Below are positions 37,030-44,436 of a stretch of 44,436 nt of DNA, piece after piece. This stretch comes from Methylomonas rivi (GTDB lineage: Bacteria; Pseudomonadota; Gammaproteobacteria; Methylococcales; Methylomonadaceae). The stretch spans positions 1 to 44,436 of the forward strand of contig NZ_JANIBK010000021.1 of assembly GCF_024505165.1 (NCBI RefSeq), given 5' to 3'. Numbering within the stretch: position 1 is the first letter of the stretch; the number at the start of each line of letters is the position of its first letter. Made by a program: the position numbers and the translations under genes. The notes under the pieces were generated by a model, which saw only the letters and a list, made by a program, of their open reading frames with translations, ran no database searches and was not told the origin of the DNA.

Positions 37030-37341
37030 TCAATCCCAAGGCGGCTCGTTCCCGGCATAGGGGACAAAATCCGGGATTGACGGATGGGTAAAAACGCCCG
37101 CGCTTGGGTTGGCCGAGGCGGTTTTTTTAGGTTTCGAGGCTTGGGAATCCGGCTGGTTCGATGCAACGGAGTTGCCCGCCTGCCGAGGCACAAAATCGGA
37201 CTGCCATTGCGCGAAGGGGGTTATGTCCTTACCGATGGGCACATACCATTTCTTATTGGCGGCATCCCAGCGCGCGCCCAAGGCTTTCGCCGCGTCTTTT
37301 TGCGCGTAAGGGACATGCAAATAGGTTATCGATTCAGTCAT
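37030..37341 (-). CDS. DUF5710 domain protein
   Basis: This 103-residue protein has the DUF5710 pattern at its N-terminus (TYLHVPYAQKDAAKALGARWDAANKKWYVP, summarised as residues 6-36), a short domain often attached to DNA-handling or mobile-element proteins. The rest is a low-complexity Ser/Ala/Pro/Lys linker ending in PYAGNEPPWD. Function is unknown. It is convergent with the symporter. Confidence 0.75.
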   Translation of the reverse strand: MTESITYLHVPYAQKDAAKALGARWDAANKKWYVPIGKDITPFAQWQSDFVPRQAGNSVASNQPDSQASKPKKTASANPSAGVFTHPSIPDFVPYAGNEPPWD

Positions 37342-37731
37342 TTCGCTTTGGAAGGGTGATGAATTTGCAGCGCACAGCTAAGCGGTGCCGAGGAATGGGT
37401 TCATTCTTGCTTGACCCTTTACTTTACTGTTGGCTTAACGGGTTTGCAACAAGGGAATGTTGTATTTTTATTGCCTTTAGAGAAACAAATAATGCATATA
37501 TGGGCGTATTGTAAACCATACATAAAGGTTTATAGTTGAGTTGCGTTCATTAAAGTAGCCGGGTCAATTTGGTTTTGGATACGAAAGGGGAAATATCAAG
37601 TAAACGGTAACGAAATATCGCGCTGCCTTCCGGTCGAGTCGATTTTAGCTTGGGAGCGTCGGAAAGCGTATTGACGGTTCGGTATTTTGAAACCCAATCT
37701 ATCAGCGTATTACCAGCTTGAGGAGTGCGAC
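37342..37731. other. Gene-free region upstream of the DUF5658-like gene
   Basis: No convincing gene lies in these 390 bases. An inverted repeat, TTGTAAACC (37509-37517) and GGTTTATAG (37527-37535), is separated by 9 bp and could be a regulator site. Otherwise it is AT-rich spacer. Confidence 0.5.
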
Positions 37732-38127
37732 ATGCAGCCCATCAACTTATGTAAAATCGTAAATGCCAGTGCGGTCAGGTTATTGGAACCCAACGGATAT
37801 TGGCTTACGCAGCCGAAACATGTCGTCAATGCACTGTTGATTCTATTTTTTGGTTTGTTGCATATTGCCGATGGTCTGGTAACCTACCTCGGCTTGAGCT
37901 TTGCCGCGGTGGACGAGGTCAATCCGCTCCTAAACTATTTTGCCGGGTTATGGGGGCTGGGAATGGCGATTATGCTGTTGAAGCTCATCATACTTTTTGT
38001 CATTACCTATATTTTTATCGATCGGCATGCCATCAAAAGCCGTTGGGGTACCGCAACGCTGGCGTGGGCCGATACGTTTTACAGCTGCGTGGTGACCAAT
38101 AATTTCATCCTGGTGATGGGTGCCTAG
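37732..38127 (+). CDS. DUF5658-like small membrane protein
   Basis: This 131-residue protein has three likely membrane segments (about 33-55, 67-97 and 105-130). The pattern of a short hydrophobic protein with HIADGLVTYLGLSFAAVDEVNPLL resembles the DUF5658 family; function is unknown. I use the ATG at 37732 with AGGAG 7 bp upstream; the longer frame from 37687 lacks a ribosome-binding site. Confidence 0.65.
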   Translation: MQPINLCKIVNASAVRLLEPNGYWLTQPKHVVNALLILFFGLLHIADGLVTYLGLSFAAVDEVNPLLNYFAGLWGLGMAIMLLKLIILFVITYIFIDRHAIKSRWGTATLAWADTFYSCVVTNNFILVMGA

Positions 38128-38245
38128 CAAAAGGCCATCGGATTAAATCAGTTCGAAGCTCAATTTTAGTCGCTAGGAACTTGATAAATGATGTAAACGG
38201 CGCATAACATGTTTACTTATTTCTTAACTTAACTGCGAAAAATTT

Positions 38246-38722
38246 ATGGGCTTTGAACAACTTGCATCACTCAGGGACGAATTGGCGCAGCAGGCCGCGG
38301 CCGAGAAATCAAAAAAACGCCAACTTAAGGAGGAGGGCGGTGCGACGGCAAAGAAGGCGGTCAAAGTCGATCCTGTCGTGTTGATTATAGGGCAGTTGCA
38401 GAAGAAGTTTCCGTTGGCTTTTCCTAAGAATCCCGCGCCCAAGGTGCCGTTAAAAATCGGCATCCACAAGGATATATTCGAGCAATCCGAGCAGTTGGGT
38501 ATCGATAAAAACGATTTGCGGGCAGCTATTAAGACTTGGTGCTGGGGCAAGCGTTATTGGGAATGCCTGGTAGAGGACGCCGTCAGGATTGACCTGGATG
38601 GTAATGCGGCGGGTCAAGTGACTAAAGTAGACGCCGATCAGGCGAAAAAACTCAAACAGGGGCGGCGGCGGCCCCCAAAATCTTCGCCTGAGCAGAATGA
38701 ACCTAAAACGGAACCAGGTTAA
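38246..38722 (+). CDS. ProQ/FinO-family RNA chaperone
   Basis: This 158-residue protein has a charged N-terminal helix, a FinO domain (about 45-125, with FPLAFPKNPAPKVPLKIGIH and AIKTWCWGKRYWECL), and a basic tail (KKLKQGRRRPPK). Such proteins bind structured 3' ends and small RNAs and influence mRNA stability. Its size suggests a minimal ProQ without the C-terminal Tudor-like domain. It stands alone; the partner RNAs are unknown. Confidence 0.88.
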   Translation: MGFEQLASLRDELAQQAAAEKSKKRQLKEEGGATAKKAVKVDPVVLIIGQLQKKFPLAFPKNPAPKVPLKIGIHKDIFEQSEQLGIDKNDLRAAIKTWCWGKRYWECLVEDAVRIDLDGNAAGQVTKVDADQAKKLKQGRRRPPKSSPEQNEPKTEPG

Positions 38723-38786
38723 AAGCCTTTATCGTATCGGGTCTTGCCGGCATTCTTCATCCTCCTGGCATTTTCTCCAAATCCCG

Positions 38787-39485
38787 TCAAGCACGGGCGC
38801 AAACCCAAATATCGACCCGGTTGACGCCTTGTTCTTTTAGGGCCGATGCCAGTGCCGCTACCGTTGCGCCGGTAGTCATTACATCGTCGACAATGGCGAT
38901 ATGCCGGTAAGCCGGCGGCCGGCTGACCGAAAAAGCGTGGCGCATGTTTTTGCCGCGTTGCTTGGCCGGCAAACCGGTCTGATGAGCCGTATCACGGTTT
39001 CGCGTACAGCTATTCAAATCCAGCGGCAGTGCCAGTTGATTGGACAAGTGGCGGGCAATCTCTATGGATTGGTTAAAGCCGCGCTCCCGGTACCGATTGC
39101 TATGCAATGGCACGGGAATGATGCACTCCGGCAGTTCCACATTTTCAGCTAAATGCCGGGCCAGCAAGGTTCCCAGCAAGCGTGCGTGCTTGAATTGCCG
39201 GTTAAATTTCAGCCGAGTAATCAGAAAACGCAGCCCGTCGTCATACAAAAAAGGTGCATGGGTCTCATCGAAACTGGGCGTTTTTTTCAGACAGCGGCCG
39301 CACAACTGTGGAGACTGTATGGGAATTTCGAAGTGTTCGGCGCAGCGATAACAGCAATTGTGGTTTCTGGCTAGGTCGTAAAAACAGTCTCGGCATAAAT
39401 CCATTTCATCAAAGCCCGGCCGGCCGCAAAACATACAGCGCGGCGGCAGGCATTTGTTCTGTATAATATTCAGCCAGTTGTTCAC
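38787..39485 (-). CDS. comF: ComF family phosphoribosyltransferase-like protein
   Basis: This 232-residue protein has an N-terminal Cys-rich zinc module (CMFCG, CRDC, CYRC, CGRC within the first 65 residues) and a phosphoribosyltransferase fold with the PRPP motif [13 protein letters not shown] near the C-terminus. ComF proteins are linked to DNA uptake and competence. It is divergent from bioB across 68 bp, a common neighbour arrangement in gammaproteobacteria. Confidence 0.92.
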   Translation of the reverse strand: MNNWLNIIQNKCLPPRCMFCGRPGFDEMDLCRDCFYDLARNHNCCYRCAEHFEIPIQSPQLCGRCLKKTPSFDETHAPFLYDDGLRFLITRLKFNRQFKHARLLGTLLARHLAENVELPECIIPVPLHSNRYRERGFNQSIEIARHLSNQLALPLDLNSCTRNRDTAHQTGLPAKQRGKNMRHAFSVSRPPAYRHIAIVDDVMTTGATVAALASALKEQGVNRVDIWVCARA

Positions 39486-39553
39486 ATTATTTTTTTAAAA
39501 AGGTTGATAAGCATCCATTTGCTGTTTGCCTGCATTGCTTGGAGATTACCAGA

Positions 39554-40546
39554 ATGTCTGTTACGCCGGAACCCATTCAAATAAAAGCGCCATTGCGCCA
39601 CGACTGGCGGTTGAGCGAAGTCGAAGCACTGTTGGTTATGCCGTTCAACGATTTGCTGTTCAAGGCGCAGACTGTACACAGGGTGTATTTCGATCCCAAC
39701 GAAATTCAGGTCAGCAGTCTGTTGAGCATCAAGACTGGCTCCTGCTCCGAGGATTGCGGCTATTGTCCGCAAAGCGCGCGCTACGATTCCGACCTGAATC
39801 CGGAAGCCTTGATGCCGGTCGATGCGGTATTGAAAGCCGCCAGCCAAGCCAAGGCGGAAGGTGCTTCGCGGTTTTGCATGGGCGCGGCTTGGCGTAGTCC
39901 GAAAGATCGGGACATCGAACGGGTAGTGGAAATGGTGCGGGGCGTCAAGGCGCTGGGCATGGAGACTTGCGTGACGCTTGGCATGCTGACCGACAAGCAA
40001 ACCCAAGCCCTGAAGGACGGCGGTCTGGATTACTACAACCACAATCTGGATACCTCCGAGGATTATTATTCCGAGATCATCACCACACGCACCTATCGGG
40101 ACAGGCTGGATACCCTAGATCGGGTGCGCGACGCCGGTATCAACGTCTGCTGCGGCGGTATCGTCGGCATGGGGGAAACTGAAACCGACCGGGCCAAATT
40201 GTTGCTGCAACTGGCCAATATGCCCAAGCATCCGGAAAGCGTGCCCATCAATATGCTGGTGCAGGTGGAAGGCACGCCCCTGCACGGTACCGAAGCGCTG
40301 GACCCCTTGATGTTTGTTCGCACGATCGCCGTGGCGCGCATTCTGATGCCGCAATCGCGGGTGCGTCTGTCCGCCGGCCGCAAAGCCATGAGCGATGAAA
40401 TGCAGGCGCTATGCTTTTTGGCCGGCGCCAATTCCATATTTTATGGCGACAAACTGTTGACCACCGATAATCCGATGACCAATCACGATAAGCAATTATT
40501 TGATCGTTTAGGTGTGCGAATGGGCGGATCCAGTTACGCTGGATGA
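39554..40546 (+). CDS. bioB: Biotin synthase
   Basis: BioB is the radical-SAM enzyme that inserts sulfur into dethiobiotin. The 330-residue protein has the CxxxCxxC cluster site in [13 protein letters not shown] and the second-cluster Cys and Arg residues ([30 protein letters not shown]). I use ATG 39554, with GGAG 10 bp upstream, rather than TTG 39539. It overlaps bioF by 4 bp, opening the operon bioB-F-H-C-D. Confidence 0.97.
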   Translation: MSVTPEPIQIKAPLRHDWRLSEVEALLVMPFNDLLFKAQTVHRVYFDPNEIQVSSLLSIKTGSCSEDCGYCPQSARYDSDLNPEALMPVDAVLKAASQAKAEGASRFCMGAAWRSPKDRDIERVVEMVRGVKALGMETCVTLGMLTDKQTQALKDGGLDYYNHNLDTSEDYYSEIITTRTYRDRLDTLDRVRDAGINVCCGGIVGMGETETDRAKLLLQLANMPKHPESVPINMLVQVEGTPLHGTEALDPLMFVRTIAVARILMPQSRVRLSAGRKAMSDEMQALCFLAGANSIFYGDKLLTTDNPMTNHDKQLFDRLGVRMGGSSYAG

Positions 40547-41703
40547 GCGCGGGTTTTTACGATTTCGCCGAGCAGCTGACTCAGCTAAACCAACAGGGCC
40601 TGTACCGGCGGCGGCGGGTTATCGATGGGCCGCAAGGTATTTTGCTGCGGGTCGACGGCAGACAAGTCGTTAATTTTTGCAGCAACGACTATCTGGGTCT
40701 GGCCAATCATCCCGAGGTAGTGGCCGGTTTTAAACAGGCGGCCGACCGGTATGGCGTCGGTAGCGGTTCCGCGCATTTGATTTGCGGCCACAGCAGCGCT
40801 CACCATGCCTTGGAAGAGGAGTTGGCGGCGTTTACCGGCCGTGCTCGCGCTTTGCTGTTTTCCACCGGCTACATGGCCAATCTGGGGGTGATATCGGCAT
40901 TGGTCGGGCGCAACGATAGAGTGCTTGAGGATAGGCTCAATCACGCTTCGCTGTTGGACGGCGGCTTGCTGTCGCGCGCGCAATTCAAGCGTTTCCGGCA
41001 TCTCGATAGCGTGGATTTACAAGCGCAATTGCTTGCGCATACTGAAAAGACTTTGATCGTCAGCGACGGCGTGTTCAGCATGGATGGCGACCTGGCCGAT
41101 TTGCCGGCCTTGGCGGCGATGGCGCGACAGCACCGTGCCGGATTGTTGATCGATGATGCCCATGGTTTCGGGGTGCTGGGTCATAAAGGCGGCGGCATTG
41201 TCGAGCACTTCGGTTTGACAGCAGGCGAGGTGCCGATTTTGATGGGTACTCTCGGCAAAGCATTCGGCACCTTTGGCGCGTTTGTGGCCGGTTCCGATGA
41301 TCTGATAGAGATCTTGATCCAAAAAGCCAGAAGTTATGTATTTACCACCGCGCTGCCGGCCGCCGTTGCGGAAGCGACGCGAATTAGTCTGCGCTTGCTG
41401 CAAACGGAAACCTGGCGGCGGGATAAATTGCAAGCCTTGGTGGCGCGGTTTAGAGCCGGCGCCCGGCAGCAAGGTTTGCAACTGATGGATTCTATCTCGG
41501 CCGTTCAACCCATCGTGTTGGGCGATAGCCAACAAGCGGTGTCCGTTAGTCAGGCTTTGCTGCGGCAAGGATTTTGGGTGTCCGCGATTCGGCCGCCGAC
41601 CGTGCCGGCCGGAACCGCCAGGTTGCGGGTGACTTTTTCCGCGGACCATGAAATACAAAATGTCGATGCCTTGCTGGAAGCGTTGGCTAAGGTGATGGCG
41701 TGA
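40543..41703 (+). CDS. bioF: 8-amino-7-oxononanoate synthase
   Basis: BioF condenses pimeloyl-ACP with alanine. The 386-residue PLP enzyme has [14 protein letters not shown] near the start, [10 protein letters not shown], and the PLP Lys in [16 protein letters not shown]. It overlaps bioB and bioH by 4 bp each. Confidence 0.97.
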   Translation: MSAGFYDFAEQLTQLNQQGLYRRRRVIDGPQGILLRVDGRQVVNFCSNDYLGLANHPEVVAGFKQAADRYGVGSGSAHLICGHSSAHHALEEELAAFTGRARALLFSTGYMANLGVISALVGRNDRVLEDRLNHASLLDGGLLSRAQFKRFRHLDSVDLQAQLLAHTEKTLIVSDGVFSMDGDLADLPALAAMARQHRAGLLIDDAHGFGVLGHKGGGIVEHFGLTAGEVPILMGTLGKAFGTFGAFVAGSDDLIEILIQKARSYVFTTALPAAVAEATRISLRLLQTETWRRDKLQALVARFRAGARQQGLQLMDSISAVQPIVLGDSQQAVSVSQALLRQGFWVSAIRPPTVPAGTARLRVTFSADHEIQNVDALLEALAKVMA

Positions 41704-42461
41704 CCTATATCCATACCGAGATTTACGGGCAGGGTCAGCCGCTGGTCATGCTGCACGGTTGGGCCATGCATACAGGCGTGTGGCGGGATTTCGCCCGGCG
41801 GCTGGCCGAATATTATCAAGTGATTTGCGTGGATTTGCCGGGTCACGGTCGTAGCGAAATTCTCGAGCCGTTCGGTTTGGAAAATATTGCCGAAGCCGTT
41901 TTGCAAGCGATTCCTGTGCAAGAGTTTTCGGTGTTGGGTTGGTCTTTAGGGGCGACCGTGGCAATGGCGATAGCGGAACGGGCGCCGCAACGCATCCGGC
42001 ATTTGCTCGTATTGGCCGGTAATCCGTGTTTTATGGAAACCCAGGACTGGCCGGGGGTAAAAAGTCGGACGCTGGATGGGTTTGCCGAGTTGTTAAAAAC
42101 CGACGTGCAGCAGACTCTGATGCGATTTCTGGCGTTGCAAGTGAACGGTTTGGCGCACGGAAAAGCCTTGCTGCAAACCTTGAAACATGCCTTGCACGAA
42201 TGCCCGCCCCCACCGGTCACGGTGCTGCAGGCTGGGCTGGATATTTTGAAAATCAGCGATTTGCGACCGTTTATCAGCAATAACGCCTCGACTATCAGCC
42301 TGATACTGGGCGAAAAAGACACCTTGATCCCCTTGAGTTGCGGCGAAGCGGTGCGGGCGTTGAATGCCGGCGTGAATGTACATGTTTTGGCATCGGCCGG
42401 GCATGCGCCGTTTCTGTCGCATCCGCAACAGTTGCTCGCCGCCATAACGCATACGCTATGA
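41700..42461 (+). CDS. bioH: Pimeloyl-ACP methyl ester carboxylesterase
   Basis: BioH removes the methyl group from pimeloyl-ACP methyl ester, ending the BioC-primed pathway. The 253-residue alpha/beta hydrolase has LHGWAMHTGVW, the nucleophile Ser in GWSLGA and a late His in SAGHAPFLSHP. It starts with GTG at 41700 and overlaps bioF and bioC by 4 bp. Confidence 0.95.
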   Translation: MTYIHTEIYGQGQPLVMLHGWAMHTGVWRDFARRLAEYYQVICVDLPGHGRSEILEPFGLENIAEAVLQAIPVQEFSVLGWSLGATVAMAIAERAPQRIRHLLVLAGNPCFMETQDWPGVKSRTLDGFAELLKTDVQQTLMRFLALQVNGLAHGKALLQTLKHALHECPPPPVTVLQAGLDILKISDLRPFISNNASTISLILGEKDTLIPLSCGEAVRALNAGVNVHVLASAGHAPFLSHPQQLLAAITHTL

Positions 42462-43249
42462 CCGCTGAAATCCTGCTGGATAAACACAAGGTCAGGCGCT
42501 CGTTTGCGGCCGCGGCGGCCGGTTACGACAGTCTTGCTTCGCTGCAGCGGCAAGTGGGGCTGGAATTGTTGCGACGCTTTCCCTTGCACGGCCGGGATGA
42601 GGTGATAGTGGATTTAGGCTGCGGAACCGGTTTTTTGACCCATCAGCTGGCTGCGAATCCGTTGCGGCAACAGTTGCTGGCTTTGGATGTCGCCATGCCG
42701 ATGCTGGCCGCCAGCCGCCGAAATTATCCGGCCATGCGCGCGGATTATGTGTGCGGCGATGCGGAGAAATTGCCGTTTGCCGATAACAGCATCGATCGTA
42801 TTTATTCCAATCTGGCTTTGCAATGGGCGCAGGAGCTATCGGCTGCGTTGTTGGATTTTCAGCGGGTTTTGAAAAGCCGCGGTAGCCTGGTGTTTGCCAC
42901 ATTCGGCCCGCAAACCTTGGTTGAATTGAAAGCGGCCTGGTCCGTTGTCGACGACTATACGCACGTCAACGATTTTCATACCGCGGATCAAATTGAGTGG
43001 TTTTTGCAAGTGGCGGGTTTTGAAGGAATTAACGTGGACAGTGTGCTGTATCGGTCCGAATATTCCGATGTCGAAACCCTGATGAGGGAATTGAAAGGGA
43101 TAGGCGCGCACAATGTTAACCGGAAGCGTAACCCCCGGCCGACCACCAAAACGCAGCTGCAAGAAATGATTAAGCACTATCCGCGGCAAGGTGCCGGCAT
43201 CCTGGCCAGTTATGAGATTATTTTCGTGCGGGCGGAGTTGTCGGCATGA
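42458..43249 (+). CDS. bioC: Malonyl-ACP O-methyltransferase
   Basis: BioC methylates malonyl-ACP with SAM so that it can enter fatty-acid elongation toward pimelate. The 263-residue protein has the SAM-binding motif VIVDLGCGTGFL and the SNLALQWAQEL block. I use ATG 42458, overlapping the bioH stop by 4 bp; the longer frame from 42338 only shadows bioH. It overlaps bioD by 4 bp. Confidence 0.95.
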   Translation: MTAEILLDKHKVRRSFAAAAAGYDSLASLQRQVGLELLRRFPLHGRDEVIVDLGCGTGFLTHQLAANPLRQQLLALDVAMPMLAASRRNYPAMRADYVCGDAEKLPFADNSIDRIYSNLALQWAQELSAALLDFQRVLKSRGSLVFATFGPQTLVELKAAWSVVDDYTHVNDFHTADQIEWFLQVAGFEGINVDSVLYRSEYSDVETLMRELKGIGAHNVNRKRNPRPTTKTQLQEMIKHYPRQGAGILASYEIIFVRAELSA

Positions 43250-43911
43250 GTAGCGGGTTTTTTATCACCGGCACCGATACCAATGTCGGCAAAACCTGGA
43301 GTACGCTGGCCTTGATGCGGGCCTTGCAGATGCGGGGTTTGGTGGTTAACGGCATGAAGCCGGTGGCCGCCGGCTGCGAATGGCAACAAGGCGGCTGGAA
43401 AAACGCGGACGCCTTGTTGCTGCAGCAGTATGCTTCCCGCGCTTTGGATTACCGGCGCATCAATCCTTATGCGTTTCAGTTGCCGGTATCGCCGCATATA
43501 GCTTGCGGCGATACCGAGGTGAAATTGGATGTCATTTTGAATGACTTTAGGTTTTTAAAAGCCCGGAGCGATTGCGTATTGGTCGAAGGGGCGGGCGGCT
43601 GGTTTTCGCCCTTATGTCGGGAATGGGACAATGCCTACTTGGCCAAAGCCTTGCAATTACCGGTCATCTTGGCGGTGGGTATGCGCCTGGGCTGTATCAA
43701 TCACGCCCGCTTGACGAACCAGGCCATACGGCGATCCGGTTGCACGCTGGCGGGTTGGGTGGCGGTGCGGATCGATAAGGATATGCCGGAATTTCAAGCC
43801 AATCTGGATTTTTTGCGGGCCGGCATCGAAGCGCCGCTGATAGGGGTGCTGCCGTATATGCCGCATCCCGATTTTGCCTATTTGGCGTCGCGGTTGATAA
43901 TTCGAAACTGA
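43246..43911 (+). CDS. bioD: Dethiobiotin synthetase
   Basis: BioD closes the ureido ring to give dethiobiotin using CO2 and ATP. The 221-residue protein has the P-loop GTDTNVGKT at the N-terminus, the conserved Lys in GMKPVAAGC and VEGAGGWFSPL. It is the last gene of the operon. bioA, which provides its substrate, is not in this window. Confidence 0.96.
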   Translation: MSSGFFITGTDTNVGKTWSTLALMRALQMRGLVVNGMKPVAAGCEWQQGGWKNADALLLQQYASRALDYRRINPYAFQLPVSPHIACGDTEVKLDVILNDFRFLKARSDCVLVEGAGGWFSPLCREWDNAYLAKALQLPVILAVGMRLGCINHARLTNQAIRRSGCTLAGWVAVRIDKDMPEFQANLDFLRAGIEAPLIGVLPYMPHPDFAYLASRLIIRN

Positions 43912-43918
43912 AAGTTTG

Positions 43919-43932
43919 TTGATCTAAATCAA
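43919..43932 (+). promoter_or_regulatory. FNR/ANR-type binding site before the hemerythrin gene
   Basis: TTGAT (43919-43923), four bases CTAA, then ATCAA (43928-43932) match the FNR half-sites exactly. A GACAAT hexamer at 43955-43960 could be the -10. The site centre would then be at about -41.5, the classical class II activator position. Oxygen-responsive activation is inferred. Confidence 0.7.
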
Positions 43933-43996
43933 GATTTACGGCCTGTATTGTCATGACAATGCGACCTCCATAATAAAAAATCACTGGAGGTAAGCT

Positions 43997-44392
43997 ATGG
44001 CGTTAATCACTTGGACTGCGGAACAATACGGCACCAATGTCGGATTTGCCGATCAAGAGCATCAAACTCTGTTCGGGTTGCTGAATAAATTGTACGACGA
44101 TGCAACCGGCGGTGCGGCGCGCGCCACGATAGGCGTATCGCTGGATGCCTTGATTGCCTATGTGGTCGATCACTTTGCCCATGAAGAAAAAGAAATGGTA
44201 GCCAAGGGTTTTGGCGGTTACGAACGCCATAAGGCGGAGCATGATGCCCTGGTGGGCATTTGCGCGGATTTACAGAAAAAGTTTCATGCCGGCGAAGCCG
44301 ATGTGACCGATGAGGTCGGACAGATGGTGAAAGGCTGGCTGGACAGTCATATCCCTACTTTCGATAAGGCTTATTCGTCGGCATTACAGTAA
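43997..44392 (+). CDS. Bacteriohemerythrin
   Basis: This 131-residue single-domain hemerythrin is an O2-binding di-iron protein. All expected iron ligands are visible: H22 (DQEHQTL), H59 and E63 (DHFAHEE), H78 and H82 (YERHKAEHD), H118 and D123 (DSHIPTFD). In methanotrophs such proteins have been linked to delivering O2 to the membrane methane monooxygenase. GGAGG lies about 8 bp before the ATG. An FNR-type site 65-78 bp upstream suggests induction when O2 is low. Confidence 0.95.
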   Translation: MALITWTAEQYGTNVGFADQEHQTLFGLLNKLYDDATGGAARATIGVSLDALIAYVVDHFAHEEKEMVAKGFGGYERHKAEHDALVGICADLQKKFHAGEADVTDEVGQMVKGWLDSHIPTFDKAYSSALQ

Positions 44393-44417
44393 TAAATAGT
44401 TTTATTTTAAGAAATAA

Positions 44418-44436
44418 AGGCCCGCGAATAGGCCTA
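44418..44436 (+). terminator. Partial terminator hairpin at window end
   Basis: AGGCC (44418-44422) can pair with GGCCT (44431-44435) about 25 bp after the hemerythrin stop. The expected T run would lie beyond the window, so this is incomplete. Confidence 0.4.

Noticed and set aside
39486-39553. A BirA operator between comF and bioB
   Set aside because: No TTGTAAACC/GGTTTACAA pair is found in the 68-bp divergent region.
1-44436. CRISPR arrays, complete insertion sequences or prophage
   Set aside because: No regularly spaced repeats, transposase, integrase or phage structural genes were seen.

Overview
The window looks like chromosomal DNA of a gammaproteobacterial methanotroph (Methylococcales, Methylomonas-like). 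The reasons are a formylmethanofuran dehydrogenase/hydrolase subunit A homologue (methanopterin-linked C1 metabolism), a bacteriohemerythrin, and gammaproteobacterial gene orders (yceD-rpmF-plsX-fabH-fabD-fabG with divergent maf; uvrA divergent from a YajR-type MFS gene and ssb; bioBFHCD). This assignment is inference from gene content, not from a marker-gene comparison.

Region 1 (1-8354) is a zinc-starvation locus. A close match to the gammaproteobacterial Zur operator (231-253) overlaps a plausible promoter. All genes after it point the same way: a deleted COG0523 GTPase remnant, a small membrane protein, a ZIP zinc transporter broken by one extra base, a DUF1826 gene, a formylmethanofuran dehydrogenase subunit A (FhcA/FwdA) paralogue, a threonyl-tRNA synthetase lacking the TGS domain, QueD, the zinc-independent GTP cyclohydrolase FolE2, and an intact COG0523 metallochaperone GTPase. 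The last five genes overlap by 4 bp or are nearly contiguous. ThrRS, QueD, FolE2 and COG0523 paralogues are typical of Zur regulons; the FhcA paralogue is the surprising member and suggests that C1 metabolism is part of the zinc response. The ordinary zinc-dependent FolE lies in the same window (32500-33045).

Region 2 (8355-15300) is accessory. It holds a Phd/PIN toxin-antitoxin pair and then a 1520-residue protein with an N-terminal Cap4/DUF4297-like nuclease, a STAND-type P-loop NTPase and a very long helical C-terminus. This has the architecture of antiviral Avs proteins. A further lone COG0523 GTPase follows.

Region 3 (15700-29900) is mostly housekeeping: ssb, a YajR-like MFS transporter, uvrA, tRNA-Val(UAC), a cytoplasmic GGDEF protein, the fatty-acid cluster (without acpP/fabF), maf, an HDOD protein, a lytic transglycosylase and purT.

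Region 4 (29900-34090) continues the minus-strand run with a membrane-anchored MutS-family ATPase, hemH, folE and dusA. Region 5 (34150-38722) holds a Met/His-rich secreted protein, a DUF1614 membrane protein, a DctA-type symporter, DUF5710 and DUF5658-like proteins and a ProQ/FinO RNA chaperone. Region 6 (38787-44436) holds comF, a biotin operon bioB-bioF-bioH-bioC-bioD coupled by 4-bp overlaps, and a bacteriohemerythrin preceded by an exact FNR-type site.
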